64,000 bases of DNA from Thelonectria olida. Taxonomy: Eukaryota > Ascomycota > Sordariomycetes > Hypocreales > Nectriaceae. The first letter of the stretch is position 1. Every line of letters starts with the position of its first letter. The stretch covers positions 1,860,001-1,924,000 of the forward strand of contig JAGPYM010000006.1 of assembly GCA_020736575.1 (NCBI GenBank). Reading direction: 5' to 3'. A model generated the notes under the pieces. That model was not told the origin of the DNA. It searched no databases and worked only from the letters and a program-made list of their open reading frames with translations. The position numbers and the translations under genes were made by a program. Positions 24,701 to 35,208 of the stretch are shown here, piece after piece.

Positions 24701-27205
24701 GTCCACGATGCCAAGGACCACCGTTTCCTCCCCTTCTCTCACCGCTCGCTTCATTCAGTGCTGGAGTTAACAGCTAAGCCCGGCGATCTCAAGATGAAGA
24801 CTCTTGAACCATTAACCCTGGACAAGATCAAGACCGGGGACACCTACGTTGCCTACGTCAACAATAGTTCCCCTCAATTCCTTTGGGTCAACCTCTCCCC
24901 CTCGGTTCGGGGTCGCATTGCCGCCATGGACGCTTCTGACGACCTCTCACAACTTAACGACCTCGAGTCAAACTTCCCCGTGGGCTCAGCCCTGAAGGTT
25001 CGCGTCACTGCTGTGGATGCCAGCACCAAGCGCCTGGACCTGACCGCCAGGTCCTCCAATGCGTCTGACTTGTCTTGGAGTGCCTTGAAGAAAAACATGG
25101 TTCTTCCTGGACGGATCACCAAAGTCAATGAGCGACAGGTACTTGTCAAGCTGAGTGAGGTGCTTTCTGGCCCTGTGCACCTACCCGATCTTGTTGACAA
25201 TTACGACGATGTCAACACCCTTAACTACAAGAAGGGCGACATTGTGCGTGTATCAATCGTGGAAATCGACCAGCCCAACAAGAGAATACGACTGTCAGCT
25301 CGACCATCCCGCATCATGAGCTCTACTCTCCCTGTCAAGGATAAGGAGATTACAGAGTTGTCGCAGTTGAATTCGGGCGACATTGTCCGAGGCTTTGTCA
25401 AGAACGTCTCGGATAAGGGTCTTTTCGTGTTGCTTGGTGGGCAAGTCACTGCTCTTGTCAAGATTTCGAACTTGTCGGACCGATACTTGAAGGAATGGAA
25501 GGATCATTTCCAGATTGACCAACTTGTCAAGGGTAGAGTGATTTCTGTGGACACTGCGACTCGGCATGTTGAGCTCAGCTTGAAGTCGTCTGTCGTCGAC
25601 GAGGACTACACTCCTCCGATTGCCTTTACTGATATCAAGGAGGGCCAGATCGTCACTGGAAAGGTTCGAAAGGTCGAGGAGTTCGGTGCTTTTATTCTCA
25701 TCGACAACTCCACGAATGTCAGTGGCCTGTGTCATCGGTCTCAAATGGCCGAGAAGCCCGTTCAAGATGCTACTAAGTTGTACAAGGAAGGCGATGCTGT
25801 CAAGGCCCGAGTTCTTGAGATTGACTCGAAGAAGAAGCGAATTACCTTTGGTCTGAAGCCTTCGCTCTTCGAGGATGAGGACACTGACATGGACTCTGAT
25901 TCTGAGCAAGGTGCTGCTCTCGAGAGCGAGGACGAGGATAACGACGAGGATGTTGAGATGGGTGATGGCGTGGAGATCCTGGGCACTGACAATGCGGACG
26001 ACTCGGATGATGATGAGGATGAAGATGAGGAGGATGAAGACGAAGACGACGAAGAGGAGGAAGAGGATGAAGAGGATGACAGCGACGAGGAAGAGGGTCG
26101 ACCTACGAAGAAAACCAAGGGTCTTGGCGCCGGAAAGAAGTCAGAATGGGCTGCTGATCCCTTCGCCAATTCAGAGTCTGAGTCTGAGGAGCAGTCCAAG
26201 GTGGACAAAAAGAAGAAGAAGAAGCGAAGCAAGTCGGAAATCGAGGTGGACAAGACGGCTGAACTGGACGCAAACGGCCCTCAGACCTCAAGCGACTACG
26301 AGCGACTTCTTCTCGGACAGCCCGACTCCTCGGAGCTCTGGATTGCCTACATGGCGTTCCAAATGCAGGTCAGCGAACTATCCAAGGCTCGCGAGGTTGC
26401 GGAGCGTGCCATCAAGTCCATCAACATTCGAGAGGAGGATGAAAAGCTCAACGTCTGGGTTGCCTTCCTCAACTTGGAGGCTGCGTATGGCAACAAGACG
26501 ACGGTTGAAGACGTGTTCAAGCGAGCCTGCCAGTACAATGACGAGCAGAAGGTGTTTGAGCGACTAGCCAGCATCTACATCCAGTCCGAGAAGCTCAAGG
26601 TCAGTGTCACTGCGAGACGCAACGTAGGCTCAATGCTAACTATGAAACAGGAGGCCGACAACTTGTTCGAAACCATGGTCAAGAAGTTTGGCGCCAAGTC
26701 TCCTCGTGTCTGGGAGAACTACGCCCACTTCTTGCACGTCACCCGCAACGAACCGGCCAGAGCTCGTGCTCTCCTCCCCAGAGCCACCCAGCGCCTGGAC
26801 AACCGTCACAGCCGAGACCTTGTCAGCCGCTTCGCCGCTCTGGAGTTCCAATCTCCCAACGGCGAACCGGAACGCGGGCGAACTATGTTCGAAGGTCTTT
26901 TGGCTGCTTGGCCTAAGAAGGGCGATCTGTGGAGTCAGCTGCTCGACCTCGAGATGGGACACTCGGGCGCCGAGGCAGATGCCACGGCCGTGAGAGACGT
27001 GTTTGAGCGCAGGACAAGGGCAAAGGGCTTGAACGAGTACCAGGCGGAGAAGTGGTTCAGGAGATGGGCTGCGTGGGAGAAGAAGCTGGATCCCAAGGGA
27101 GAGGAGAAGGTCATGGCCAAGGCCAAGGAGTGGGTTGTTGCGCTGAAGGCCAGAAAGGAGGCTGAAGCGGCGGCGGCGAATGAGGATGACGAGATGGAAG
27201 AGTAA
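21708..27205 (+). CDS. RRP5: rRNA biogenesis protein Rrp5 (apparent frameshift in codon ~12)
   Basis: The coding exons are about 21708..22132, 22184..26599 and 26651..27205, near 1,798 residues, usual for Rrp5. About 13 S1-type RNA-binding repeats can be followed, for example LVKGSLVLGQITRI, VGAVVTCEVVKVTIGEKG and IKEGQIVTGKVRKVEEFGA. An Asp/Glu tract (about 25870-26100) and a C-terminal HAT/TPR block (SSELWIAYMAFQMQ to EKWFRRWAAWEKKLD) follow. Rrp5 is a nucleolar factor needed for both 18S and 5.8S/25S rRNA maturation and is essential in yeast. The ATG at 21708 reads MSNLKRKEAPGG and then goes out of frame in a C5-G6 run (21733..21743); the conserved frame resumes with DPPAKSAK at 21743. The next in-frame ATG is at 21905. 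The second intron (51 nt) is in phase and free of stops, so it can be misread as coding. Confidence 0.92.
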
Positions 27206-27489
27206 TCAGTCCGTCGTATCCTGGGATTTCTATGTTCGGATACCATTAAAGGAAGTCAAAAAGTGGTTTTTAGAGAGGTATTTTTGGTTGTTTGTAATAC
27301 AAATGGCAGTTTCTGAAGGATCGTGTGAAGTCATCTTTTCTCGTGTTTTCTTCATAGTGAATTCCCGATGACGGGTTTCTTAGGATCTGATATTGTACCA
27401 TCTGTATTCCCCATAACTGTTGTAGCTAGATATCGGAGAATTCAGGGCGGTGATGGTGAATCGTGATCAGACGATTGTGTAAGTGTATG

Positions 27490-27514
27490 AGTGTGTGTGT
27501 ATGTGTGTGTGTGT
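27490..27514. repeat. (GT)n microsatellite
   Basis: An interrupted GT dinucleotide tract with single A substitutions, in the 3' flank of RRP5. Confidence 0.9.
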
Positions 27515-28354
27515 AAGCCAAGCCATACGCTTATTATAGTTACATTCCGCCACCGCCTCTGAGTCTACGGAACGTTACAATGCAAAGCAATTGTCAAGTT
27601 ACATGATTCACATAGCTTTTCTGCCCTGTGGCTTTCGGATCCATTCGTTGTGGAGAGCTTTGGGGGCAGTTGCATCATGCAGGCCTCGAAAAGCTCGTAT
27701 CCATGGTGACTTGTTTTGAATAGATTGAGTGCATAGTTTAGACGACATTCGAGGAGCATGACGTTGGCCTTGAGTAGTCGAAAAATGAGGGCTGAATCTC
27801 CTGCACTACCTGTCCAAAAGACATGAGACATGATAGCCATGGCTTACACCTTCATCCAGATGCATGCATGAACATTTGCTGTAATTCAGCAGACTCTTGA
27901 CATGATGCCATGCACACACAGACCTCGTAGATGAACTGGTGATATGTCGATCACTAAACACGTCCAAAAGCGGTCTGTGATTTCATCATGGTCAACTTCA
28001 TTCCCCCAAGGTACCGCATTACCCCGCAGCGAATGAGATGGCACCATCTCGTCGTTACGTCGGAGAATATCCATAGTCAGCTCGGCAACGACTGCCGCTG
28101 ACAAGCCCGCGAGACGGGGAGAGCGACATGGGCGGGAGCTACGGACAGGTCGGCAACGAGGGATCGGCGTTGCTAGTGGGGGACCCATGGGCATTGATGG
28201 GCACCGATGGACGGAGAAAATACGAGATGACATGGAGAGGCTGAAAATAGAACCCTCCTGGCGGAAAGTCGTCTCGCTCATGGCAGGAAAGGCAGGGGTG
28301 CTGAATGCGACGGTGTTGAGAAGGCGATAAGCTCACACTTATAGTCTCCATACA

Positions 28355-28362
28355 TATATAAG
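28355..28362 (+). promoter_or_regulatory. TATA box of the NIS1-like gene
   Basis: TATATAAG lies 114 bp upstream of the ATG at 28476 and is followed by a C/A-rich leader (CATCACTCAGCC..., AACACACACA) typical of highly expressed fungal secreted-protein genes. The match and spacing are good; function is inferred. Confidence 0.65.
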
Positions 28363-28475
28363 AGACCCAACACGACCCCTTCGAAACATATCATCACTCA
28401 GCCTCGCCATCCAGCCTGAACATCTCCAACACACACATACCAAGCTACACAAATTCCCTTCCAAACATCTTCACA

Positions 28476-28967
28476 ATGCGTCTGTCCCTCGCCGCCACCG
28501 CTGCCACCCTCTTCGCCGCCGCCAACGCGCGCATCACCGGCATCGCCGTCCCTGAGACCATCAAGCCCGGCGACACCTTCGACGTCGTCATCGAAAGCTC
28601 AAACTACATCCAGACCGTCTACGACGTTGCCATTGCCTTTGGCTACGCTCCCGGCAAGGGCTACCCGGACTCGTTGTTCAACGTCGTCGGCTCTTTCTAC
28701 CTCGGACCCGGTAAGCTATATCTACCGACCTGCGTTTGTATATGGGATAGTCTACTGACGCGGAGAAAAACAGAGGAGTCGAACCAGCTGCACAACTTCA
28801 ACAAGACCGTCACGGTCCCCAGCACGGCAACCAAGGGCGAAGGCGTCTTTTCCGCTGGCTTGTACAGCTTGTACGGAGCTTCGAGCGGCACCACGCTGTC
28901 CAACTACAATGTCTCGGTCACGTTTGGTGACAAGACGAGCAAGAAGTACAAGTCTAGCAGTGCCTAA
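28476..28967 (+). CDS. NIS1-like small secreted protein (candidate effector)
   Basis: Exons 28476..28710 and 28774..28967 encode about 142 residues. An 18-residue signal peptide (MRLSLAATAATLFAAANA) precedes RITGIAVPETIKPGDTFDV, VYDVAIAFGYAPGKGYP, VVGSFYLGP and LYSLYGASSGTTLSNYNVSV. This pattern is that of the NIS1 family, first described as a necrosis-inducing secreted protein of Colletotrichum and widely conserved in plant-associated fungi, where it interferes with immune-receptor kinases. That role comes from characterised homologues, not from this sequence. The 63-nt intron has GTAAGC..CAG ends and is a multiple of three without an in-frame stop, so an unspliced reading would insert 21 residues and break the conserved GSFYLGPEE segment. 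Putative N-glycosylation sites are visible (NKT, NVS). The gene is intact. Confidence 0.87.
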   Translation: MRLSLAATAATLFAAANARITGIAVPETIKPGDTFDVVIESSNYIQTVYDVAIAFGYAPGKGYPDSLFNVVGSFYLGPGKLYLPTCVCIWDSLLTRRKTEESNQLHNFNKTVTVPSTATKGEGVFSAGLYSLYGASSGTTLSNYNVSVTFGDKTSKKYKSSSA

Positions 28968-29309
28968 AAGCATGCACTGTTGGAGAACACCAAGTGCTAT
29001 GTGTGCGAGAGACAAGCTGGGCCAAACGGCCTAGATCATGCTTAAAACGGATGAATATGACTTGTATATACGATACATAGAAGAATGTCACTTAGAATCA
29101 TTGTCAATACTCGGTTCGACTGCTCGTTGCTAGTTTCCTCGTTCTGTTCTGCATAAACACCATGTCGTTGTAAATAGTATGCTATATTTTCTAGGTAGGG
29201 TATCATCTATGTATAATAGGCGCACACGCCATTAAAAGTCTCAGCGCTAACCGCCCATGAAAAGGTTTCTTGTCCCGTCTATTACTTGTCTTCTCTCGTC
29301 CAGACTCGC
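28968..29309. other. Convergent 3' flank between the NIS1-like gene and IRS4
   Basis: A 342-bp A/T-rich spacer. It holds two facing 3' UTRs and nothing else that could be recognised. Confidence 0.45.
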
Positions 29310-31115
29310 TCACTTCACCTTGGGCGCCACAATCGTCATCCCATTCGTGCTCCCCCAGACACTGTCGCTCACCTTGGCCGGGATCTTGCGCCCTCGCAGT
29401 CGCTGGTCAATCAACCACATGCCAACAACAAACTCTTGACGTCCCAGCATGCCGCGTCCCTGGCGATCGACAAGGTCCCAGACTTCGGCCAGCTCGTCGA
29501 CGGGGAGGCGAGAACGCTTCCAGACTTGGCGGACCACAATGTTGAGCACGTACTCTGAGGGCTCTCCCTTATTTGCTGCAATTCCAGACCCGTTGGGGAC
29601 GTCGAGTAACACACCACGGTTAGACGCCCACAGGGCCTCGTATCGTTTACGTTCCCGAGGGGTGATCTCCTCTCGCCAGCGTTTCCGCGACCCCTCATGA
29701 TGCGAGTGCTTCTTTTTACCGTGTAGTTTAGAGCGATGTCCTTTTTGACGATCTAATTCTTCGTCAGATGTCTTGAGTGGCTGGCGTAAAGTTTGCATGA
29801 GGCGAGGAGACTTTTGTCTTCTGGGCACTGGGGGCGCTTGGAGACTGCCTCCGGTGTTGTGAGGCGTGAGACGGGTGGATGCGAGAGAACTGGCCATGAT
29901 GGCATCAGTGAGGGAATCCAAAGGCAGGCTTGTGACCGAGGCCGCTTTCGGATTATGACGTCTAATTTCCCGTGAAGGGGAAGGGGGCATGCTCGAAGAA
30001 AGTCGCCGTCTATGTTTAAGTCGGGCTGGAGGCGAGGCACGCTCTGGAGGTGACGCTCGCTCGGGTGACTGCACAGAGGATGCTGATACAAAAGTATCAT
30101 CCGACGAAGCTGTACCAGACGTCGTTGGACGTTGACCCGCGGGTGTTTGTGGTTGTGCCCTTGGGATTGCCAGAACAGGCTTCGATTTCCTTGTTGTAAC
30201 AACGGGCTGCTTCGGGTTGGAGGCTGGCTTCTTAGACCCTCTAGGCTGAGGCGGCGTTGGTGGAGGTTGCTTCGCAGGTTTCGGGCTTCGCTTCAGAGGG
30301 GCCGGAGACGGAGGGGAAAAGATCTTGGTAGGGGCCCGGGTGATGATCTGAGGCGGAGTTATTGGCCTCGACGCTGCCTTCATGATCGGCTTCGAGGGTC
30401 GTTGCGGTTTGGGTGACAGAACTTCGGGGACAGACTTGGTCACGGGTCCAGGGGGTGGTGTCAGCGGTCGAGGCTTCGGCTTGACCTTTGGCTTATTAGG
30501 TCTGGGCTTTGCTTTTGACGGCGACAGCTCTGGCGCAGGTTCCAGGACTTCAGAAATGCTTTCAGCAGAGTTCGCTGGGGATCTCATTGGCGACCTCTTA
30601 GGAGACTGGCGCTTAATGGGATCGCCGGCTCTGGCCTGTTCAAACATGGAGATGAGAGATTCAGTAGGCGCAATCGATCCCGAATCGACTACCTCTCCGC
30701 CACTCGACGAGTTCCAAGCTCCAGCACTTGCGAGTTTCCCTGGCGTCCTCGCCTTGGGCGTCGGGCTGGAGTTCCTGCTCGCAGCCAACGTGGCGGCAAT
30801 GAAGCTCGCGCTCTTGGGATCGGCCTTGGTAGTCGTGTAACCCGGGTGCAACTGCGACGGACTCGGACCGAGCTGTAGGGTTCTGGCTGGAACCATAGCT
30901 CCATATTGTTCTGCATCAACGAGGCTTCCTCCGGTGCTTTGCGGCTTGACGGGACTGCGTGGCCTCCCAGCCGACGTAGCGGCAGTCAGGGCGCCATTGT
31001 CTTTCTTCGACGGAGGGGGCGCGGGCTTCTTTTTGTGGAAGGCAAGAGAGGCGCCTTGGAGAGCGGTGACAGCGGGGTCGGACTGGCCGGTGGTTTGGGA
31101 CGCGATGGGATTCAT
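29310..31115 (-). CDS. IRS4: EH-domain protein, increased rDNA silencing protein Irs4/Tax4 family
   Basis: A single uninterrupted minus-strand ORF of 601 codons starts MNPIASQTTGQSDPAV. The first 450 residues are a low-complexity Pro/Ser/Lys-rich region with many PxxP-like stretches. The C-terminal 120 residues hold the only folded part, an Eps15-homology domain: RKRWREEITPRERKRYEALW, YVLNIVVRQVWKRSRLPVDEL, then AEVWDLVDRQGRGMLGRQEF and MWLIDQRLRGRKIP. A C-terminal EH domain behind a long disordered region is the Irs4/Tax4 arrangement. In yeast these proteins bind and activate the Inp51 phosphatase and so tune PI(4,5)P2 and cell-wall signalling, as well as affecting rDNA silencing and autophagy. 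The codon preceding GWS-rich C-terminus VAPKVK is intact. Confidence 0.88.
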   Translation of the reverse strand: MNPIASQTTGQSDPAVTALQGASLAFHKKKPAPPPSKKDNGALTAATSAGRPRSPVKPQSTGGSLVDAEQYGAMVPARTLQLGPSPSQLHPGYTTTKADPKSASFIAATLAASRNSSPTPKARTPGKLASAGAWNSSSGGEVVDSGSIAPTESLISMFEQARAGDPIKRQSPKRSPMRSPANSAESISEVLEPAPELSPSKAKPRPNKPKVKPKPRPLTPPPGPVTKSVPEVLSPKPQRPSKPIMKAASRPITPPQIITRAPTKIFSPPSPAPLKRSPKPAKQPPPTPPQPRGSKKPASNPKQPVVTTRKSKPVLAIPRAQPQTPAGQRPTTSGTASSDDTFVSASSVQSPERASPPERASPPARLKHRRRLSSSMPPSPSREIRRHNPKAASVTSLPLDSLTDAIMASSLASTRLTPHNTGGSLQAPPVPRRQKSPRLMQTLRQPLKTSDEELDRQKGHRSKLHGKKKHSHHEGSRKRWREEITPRERKRYEALWASNRGVLLDVPNGSGIAANKGEPSEYVLNIVVRQVWKRSRLPVDELAEVWDLVDRQGRGMLGRQEFVVGMWLIDQRLRGRKIPAKVSDSVWGSTNGMTIVAPKVK

Positions 31116-31647
31116 CGCCGGGAGGTTGTTGGGGAGCGAGCGTTAGGACGGCATTGCATGGGCTGGTTCGACGCGCGCGAAGGATTGCGATGGCGGGAGG
31201 GGAACCGCAGGAGATGATGGAGGAGTGAGGATCGGGTCGTATGAATAACAGGCAGAATATATGGTCGATTTGGCACGAGATGATGGTGTTTGATGGAGGT
31301 GAGGTTTATTGAACGAGGCAGAATAAGGATGCAGTGAGACGCGGGTGCAGCGGAAGAAGCCAGCCAACAATGTCCTCAATTCTTACGACGTAATCATGCG
31401 CGCGCTTCTCCAGGGGGACGCCCACTGAGGGGACCCTGAGCCCCACTGAAGAGAACTGCTGCCAGTTTCAGTCAGGTCAGGGGTTCATCCTCCTCCCCGC
31501 AATATGGGCCCGGACTATGGCGGGCCGCCCGCGCTTCCATCCATCATTCCATCCATCCCAAAGACATTGTCATCACTCTAACTTAGACATTGTGTCGGTC
31601 ATCGGAGGGGCCGTTCAACTAAAGCCAGTCTTTTCAATACTAGGTAC
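31116..31647. other. Interval between IRS4 start and the SDR gene 3' end
   Basis: 532 bp that should hold the IRS4 promoter (right of 31115 on the minus strand) and the 3' UTR of the SDR gene. A short CATC-rich run occurs near 31540-31560. No gene was seen. Confidence 0.45.
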
Positions 31648-32840
31648 CTATCGCTTCTTCTCAACACCCAGCTTCTCCGCCTCTCTCTCAACCAGTTCCG
31701 GGATGGAAGCTTCCAGACTTTGCTTCTTTGGCTCCCATCCCAGATACTTTCTCGCTCGCTTCGCCTTGCCCTTGCTGTTGAGGCCCCAAGTCAAGGCCTC
31801 GAACCCGTTAATCTCCAGCGCCTCCTTGTCGTCGATCTGCTTCGTCTCCGTCTTGTTCAAGTAGCCCTGGCTGTGGGCCTCCTTTGCGATCAATTCCGAC
31901 ACCTCGCTCCAGCGGTGAGTGCCACTCTCGCAGAAGTGGTATCCGACCGAACCCCAAATCTCCTTCTCTTCGCTCTTGCTGTCCGTCGACGCCGCGTCCG
32001 TTGCAAGCAAGTCGATCAACCGAGCCAAGTCGTTCACGTGAACATTGTCCCACTCGGTCTTGCCAGCGCCCAACTTGAACGCCGTGCCGTGCTCGAGGGT
32101 GGCCTTGATCATTCCCGGGATTTGACGGCTTCTCCGATTTACGGGCCCATTGCCATGGCCGTAGATGGTCGGAGGGCAAACAATAGCTACCTTGACGGCG
32201 TCTGGGTCGTCTGCGGCTGCAGCAAGCACCAGTTTATCGACGTCGCGGTGGAAAGCCGTGTCGGGAAGACTGACGACACGATCAACGCCTTCCAGGTCGT
32301 CGTAGGCCTGGTCTAGAAGGGGACCTTCGCCATATCGCTTGTTGTCCGTGTCGTACCAGCAGAGAATGCCGGTTCCGCTGATGTGAATCCAGTAGCCCGG
32401 GTTGGAGCTTGAGTGGCCAGACTTCAGCCCTTTGGCAATGGCCTTGGCAGCACCCGCATGGTCCGAAGAGTCGGCAGTATCTGCCTCCAATTAGTGACCA
32501 TATTGTAACAGAGGCGACTTCTTTGAAATAGGAATATACGCACGAACGACGATGTCAGCATTGGAAGCGGCGTCCTCAATGACCTTGGAATCATCCAGGG
32601 AGCCGATGACCAACTTCACGTTGGAATACTTTGATTGAATCTGCTTGCCCTTGTCCTCGCTTCGCACGAGCAGAGAAAACTCCCAGTCGGGATGTGCTTT
32701 GTGAAGAGTATCAAAAACATCTCCGCCAATGTAGCCCGTGCTGCCGGTTCTGGACGAGTGTCAGTAAGGCATGCAAGCCTTTCTCTTGGAGACCCAGGAG
32801 GAAGGACATGGACTGACAGAAAGACCTTCTTTGCAACCAT
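31648..32840 (-). CDS. NAD(P)-dependent epimerase/dehydratase-like extended SDR
   Basis: Minus-strand exons 32840..32818, 32749..32544 and 32480..31648 give about 353 residues. The tiny first exon (23 nt) encodes MVAKKVFL and splices to make VFLTGSTGYIGGDV, the TGxxGxxG Rossmann motif at the N-terminus. Exon 2 ends ADIVVH, completed by TADSSDHAGAAKAI in exon 3, the usual fungal form of this family. Later marks are VAIVCPPTIYGHGNGP and WDNVHVNDLARLIDLL, the substrate-side motifs of extended SDRs. The end, LGWEPKKQSLEASIPELVEREAEKLG, is typical. The substrate is unknown; a role as a cytosolic NAD(P)-dependent oxidoreductase or epimerase is inferred from family. It is divergent from the PEBP gene. 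Confidence 0.85.
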
Positions 32841-33471
32841 GTTGAGCGATGTTCTTCCGCTTTCAGTCCCTTTGAGTCAAGTGAAAGGCAGGGTAATTAT
32901 CGTCAAGTCAAGAGAAGATGATGAGGTGAAAGTTCGAAGGAAGGACTGGCGGGGGCCGGAAATACATAAACAGAAACAGCTTCCCCGCGCATCATGTTGA
33001 TGTTGATTTACGTCATGCATTGTTGGAAAGTTTTATCCAACAGACGGCTTGAAGGAGAAATGACTTGTGGTACATAATGCACGTATCAAGATGCCTAGGC
33101 AGATAGACCAGGAATAAGAAAAGAGAGCAGCCTTGGCTATCAAAGGGCAGTGCATCCATCGACCAACAGTATGTAATGAAACAAGACCATTTACCACCCG
33201 TCTTTATATTTGCCCGATACTCAATATGAGCGGACTTATCTAATCCCCGGTCCTACCCCTTATCCCCGGCGGCAGAAGCACCCCATGGATTGCCCATGAC
33301 GCTGAATATGACAAGACATTCCCATGATCCTGCCGGCGTCGGCACCGAAGATGGCATCTTTAACATGGCATTTATTATCAAAATCAGAGGCATTTCTCTT
33401 CTTTTGTCCATTGGTCATTCTCCTGCACATTTCTTCTCGCAGTGCAAGATATAAATAAGCTATCAACAGAC
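32841..33471. promoter_or_regulatory. Divergent promoter region between the SDR and PEBP genes
   Basis: 631 bp between outward-facing start codons. A TATAAATA element at 33450..33457 is only 15 bp from the PEBP ATG, unusually close. A second A/T element, TTTATATTT, is near 33201. Which one is used cannot be told from sequence. Confidence 0.45.
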
Positions 33472-34066
33472 ATGCCTTCAAACCATAGCGTCCAACAGGC
33501 TATCCAGCTCATCGAGAGGGGCCCGTCCAAGGTGCTCGGCCTCAACGTTGGTCCACACAACAATGTTCAGCCAGGCCAGTATATCCCCAAAGCCGGTAAG
33601 GATCACTTCATATAGCTAAAGCTGCATCCAAGGGATGCTGGATCAACTAACTCGCTTGTCAGATGCCCAGTCCGAACCAGAGATTTCGTTTCCCGGGCTC
33701 TCGCCCGACACGACTTACATGGTCGTTGGCCTCGACATTGACGCGCCGTTCCCTTCGTTCGGCGTGCTCGGCCCCGTCTTGCACTGGATCCAGCCGGGCT
33801 TCCAGGTCAAAGCCGGCGACACACTCCAGGCCACGGCCCCGTTCATCTGCAACTTCATCGGCCCGGCTCCGCCGCCCGTGAGCTCACCACACCGATACAT
33901 CTTTTTCCTCTACGAGCAGCCTGCCGGGTTCGATGGTTCCGAGTATGCACCGCCAAATGGTCAGAAAGTGGGAGTCATGGGACGGATGCGGTACGACTTG
34001 GATGCTTGGGCGAAACAGATCAGCTTGGGTCCGGTTCTGGCTTGCAACTACTACAAGAGCAACTGA
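33472..34066 (+). CDS. Phosphatidylethanolamine-binding protein (Tfs1/carboxypeptidase Y inhibitor-like)
   Basis: Exons 33472..33595 and 33663..34066 encode about 175 residues, within the PEBP range. The splice makes PKADAQSEPEISFPG. The ligand-site signature appears as VVGLDIDAPFPSFGV (D-x-D-A-P), then VLHWIQPGF and PHRYIFFLYEQPAGF, the second conserved PEBP block. No signal peptide is seen, so it is probably cytosolic or vacuolar. Members bind anionic phospholipid head groups. Yeast Tfs1 inhibits carboxypeptidase Y and Ras-GAP Ira2; whether this copy does so is unknown. It is intact, with a normal stop. Confidence 0.88.
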
Positions 34067-34980
34067 TATCTTCCAGCGGGCGTGTTAGACCTTCTCTCTC
34101 ATTCTTTGTTTTGCACCTCTCTGGCCTGTGAGCGGTCTTCAGTTCTTATCTTCAACTTTTAACCCAAATCCAAGGATTCTCCCAGACTCCTAAATAAATA
34201 AAAAAACTCCATCCATCCTGCTTGCTCGAGAAATAAACACTGTCGTCACTGGTTCTGGGCAGTCGTCGTGTTGATTCTGCCACGGAACTGTAAATCTTGG
34301 TCGTCATATCCTACAAAAGTCTCGGTGGGCAGTGTCCGGGAGTGGCTTGAAGAGATTCCCCTGTGTCATATCCAGCGTCTTTCCGCTAATCAGCCGGGTG
34401 AGTTGCCTGAGGGAGAGGTGGCGGTGAAGCTGGAACTCGTCTCCTCGAGAGGGTCGCTTCAGGGAAGTGTCCCAGTGCCTAGTGTTGATCCATGGGAAGC
34501 GGCTCTGTGCCGTGTTGAATCGAGTGACGCATGTTTCGAAATTATCCATCGATGCCCACAATCCATCACCATCACCCATCCTCTGCCTTCCCGTCCATAG
34601 CCAATCTCTCTATGGTGAGGTCAGCAACAACAAAACTGTGCCAGAGTATGCATCCAGGTGGCCATACCTGATCTTCCATGGCCCCATGGCCAATACACTC
34701 GTGAATCAAACCCATAATAACCAGGACGCCTCATTCGCAACAATCATTCTTCTCACCACGGCTTACACTTGACAGACCGAAACATGCCTTCGACGATCCT
34801 CGGTTGGTCTGCGTCGTAGATTTCCCATAGACTGACGCAGTCGTCCTCACTTGACCCTGGACGTTAGCCCTCTCTCTTTGCACGAACAGATAAAGGAAGG
34901 GCGTGATGAGTTCAGTTCTACTCACTGGAAAAATTCACAGTGGCCGCCTGGGACAATTCTCACTGATCGAACTGAGTCCT

Positions 34981-35208
34981 TTATGTTGGTGGAGAAGTTC
35001 CAGCACCATCCGTCTGGAGGGATGACTCTGCTCCATCCCTTGAATCTCTGTTTTGAATAGACGATGCCCTGGCGCAGATTAGTTTACGTTCCTCCTGCTG
35101 GTGGTGGTGGTGGTGGTGGTTCCGTCGTACTTGGAAGGGTTCCGCTTGGGCGGCTGCCAGGGAGACAATGGCCAGGGCGACCAGCTGGAGGGCCAACATT
35201 GCATGCAT
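34981..35208 (-). CDS. Possible small secreted His-rich protein
   Basis: A 75-codon minus-strand frame starts MHAMLALQLVALAIVSLAAA, a good signal peptide with a likely cleavage after AQA. It is followed by a run of six histidines encoded by the (GGT)n tract and a polar tail. No homologue is recognised and no promoter element stands out. The histidine run is a direct product of the microsatellite. It could be a chance ORF, or the first exon of a longer spliced gene (a GTACGA donor lies just after EPFQ). Confidence 0.25.
   Translation of the reverse strand: MHAMLALQLVALAIVSLAAAQAEPFQVRRNHHHHHHQQEERKLICARASSIQNRDSRDGAESSLQTDGAGTSPPT
35098..35120. repeat. (GGT)n trinucleotide microsatellite
   Basis: About seven tandem TGG/GGT units, overlapping the possible small secreted ORF on the other strand. 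Confidence 0.9.

Larger units (their letters stand above)
27206..28475. other. Interval between RRP5 and the NIS1-like gene
   Basis: No gene was recognised. A GT-rich microsatellite lies at 27490..27514. The right end is the promoter of the secreted protein, with a TATA box at 28355..28362. A 91-residue minus-strand frame near 27565..27840 has no recognisable similarity and is probably chance. Confidence 0.5.

Noticed and set aside
25762..26253. Serine-run ORF on the minus strand
   Set aside because: It is the complement of the acidic tract in RRP5; the poly-Ser is a by-product of GAN/GAR codons.
31720..32316. 198-codon plus-strand frame
   Set aside because: Shadow of the SDR exon 3 on the opposite strand, whose family motifs are unambiguous.
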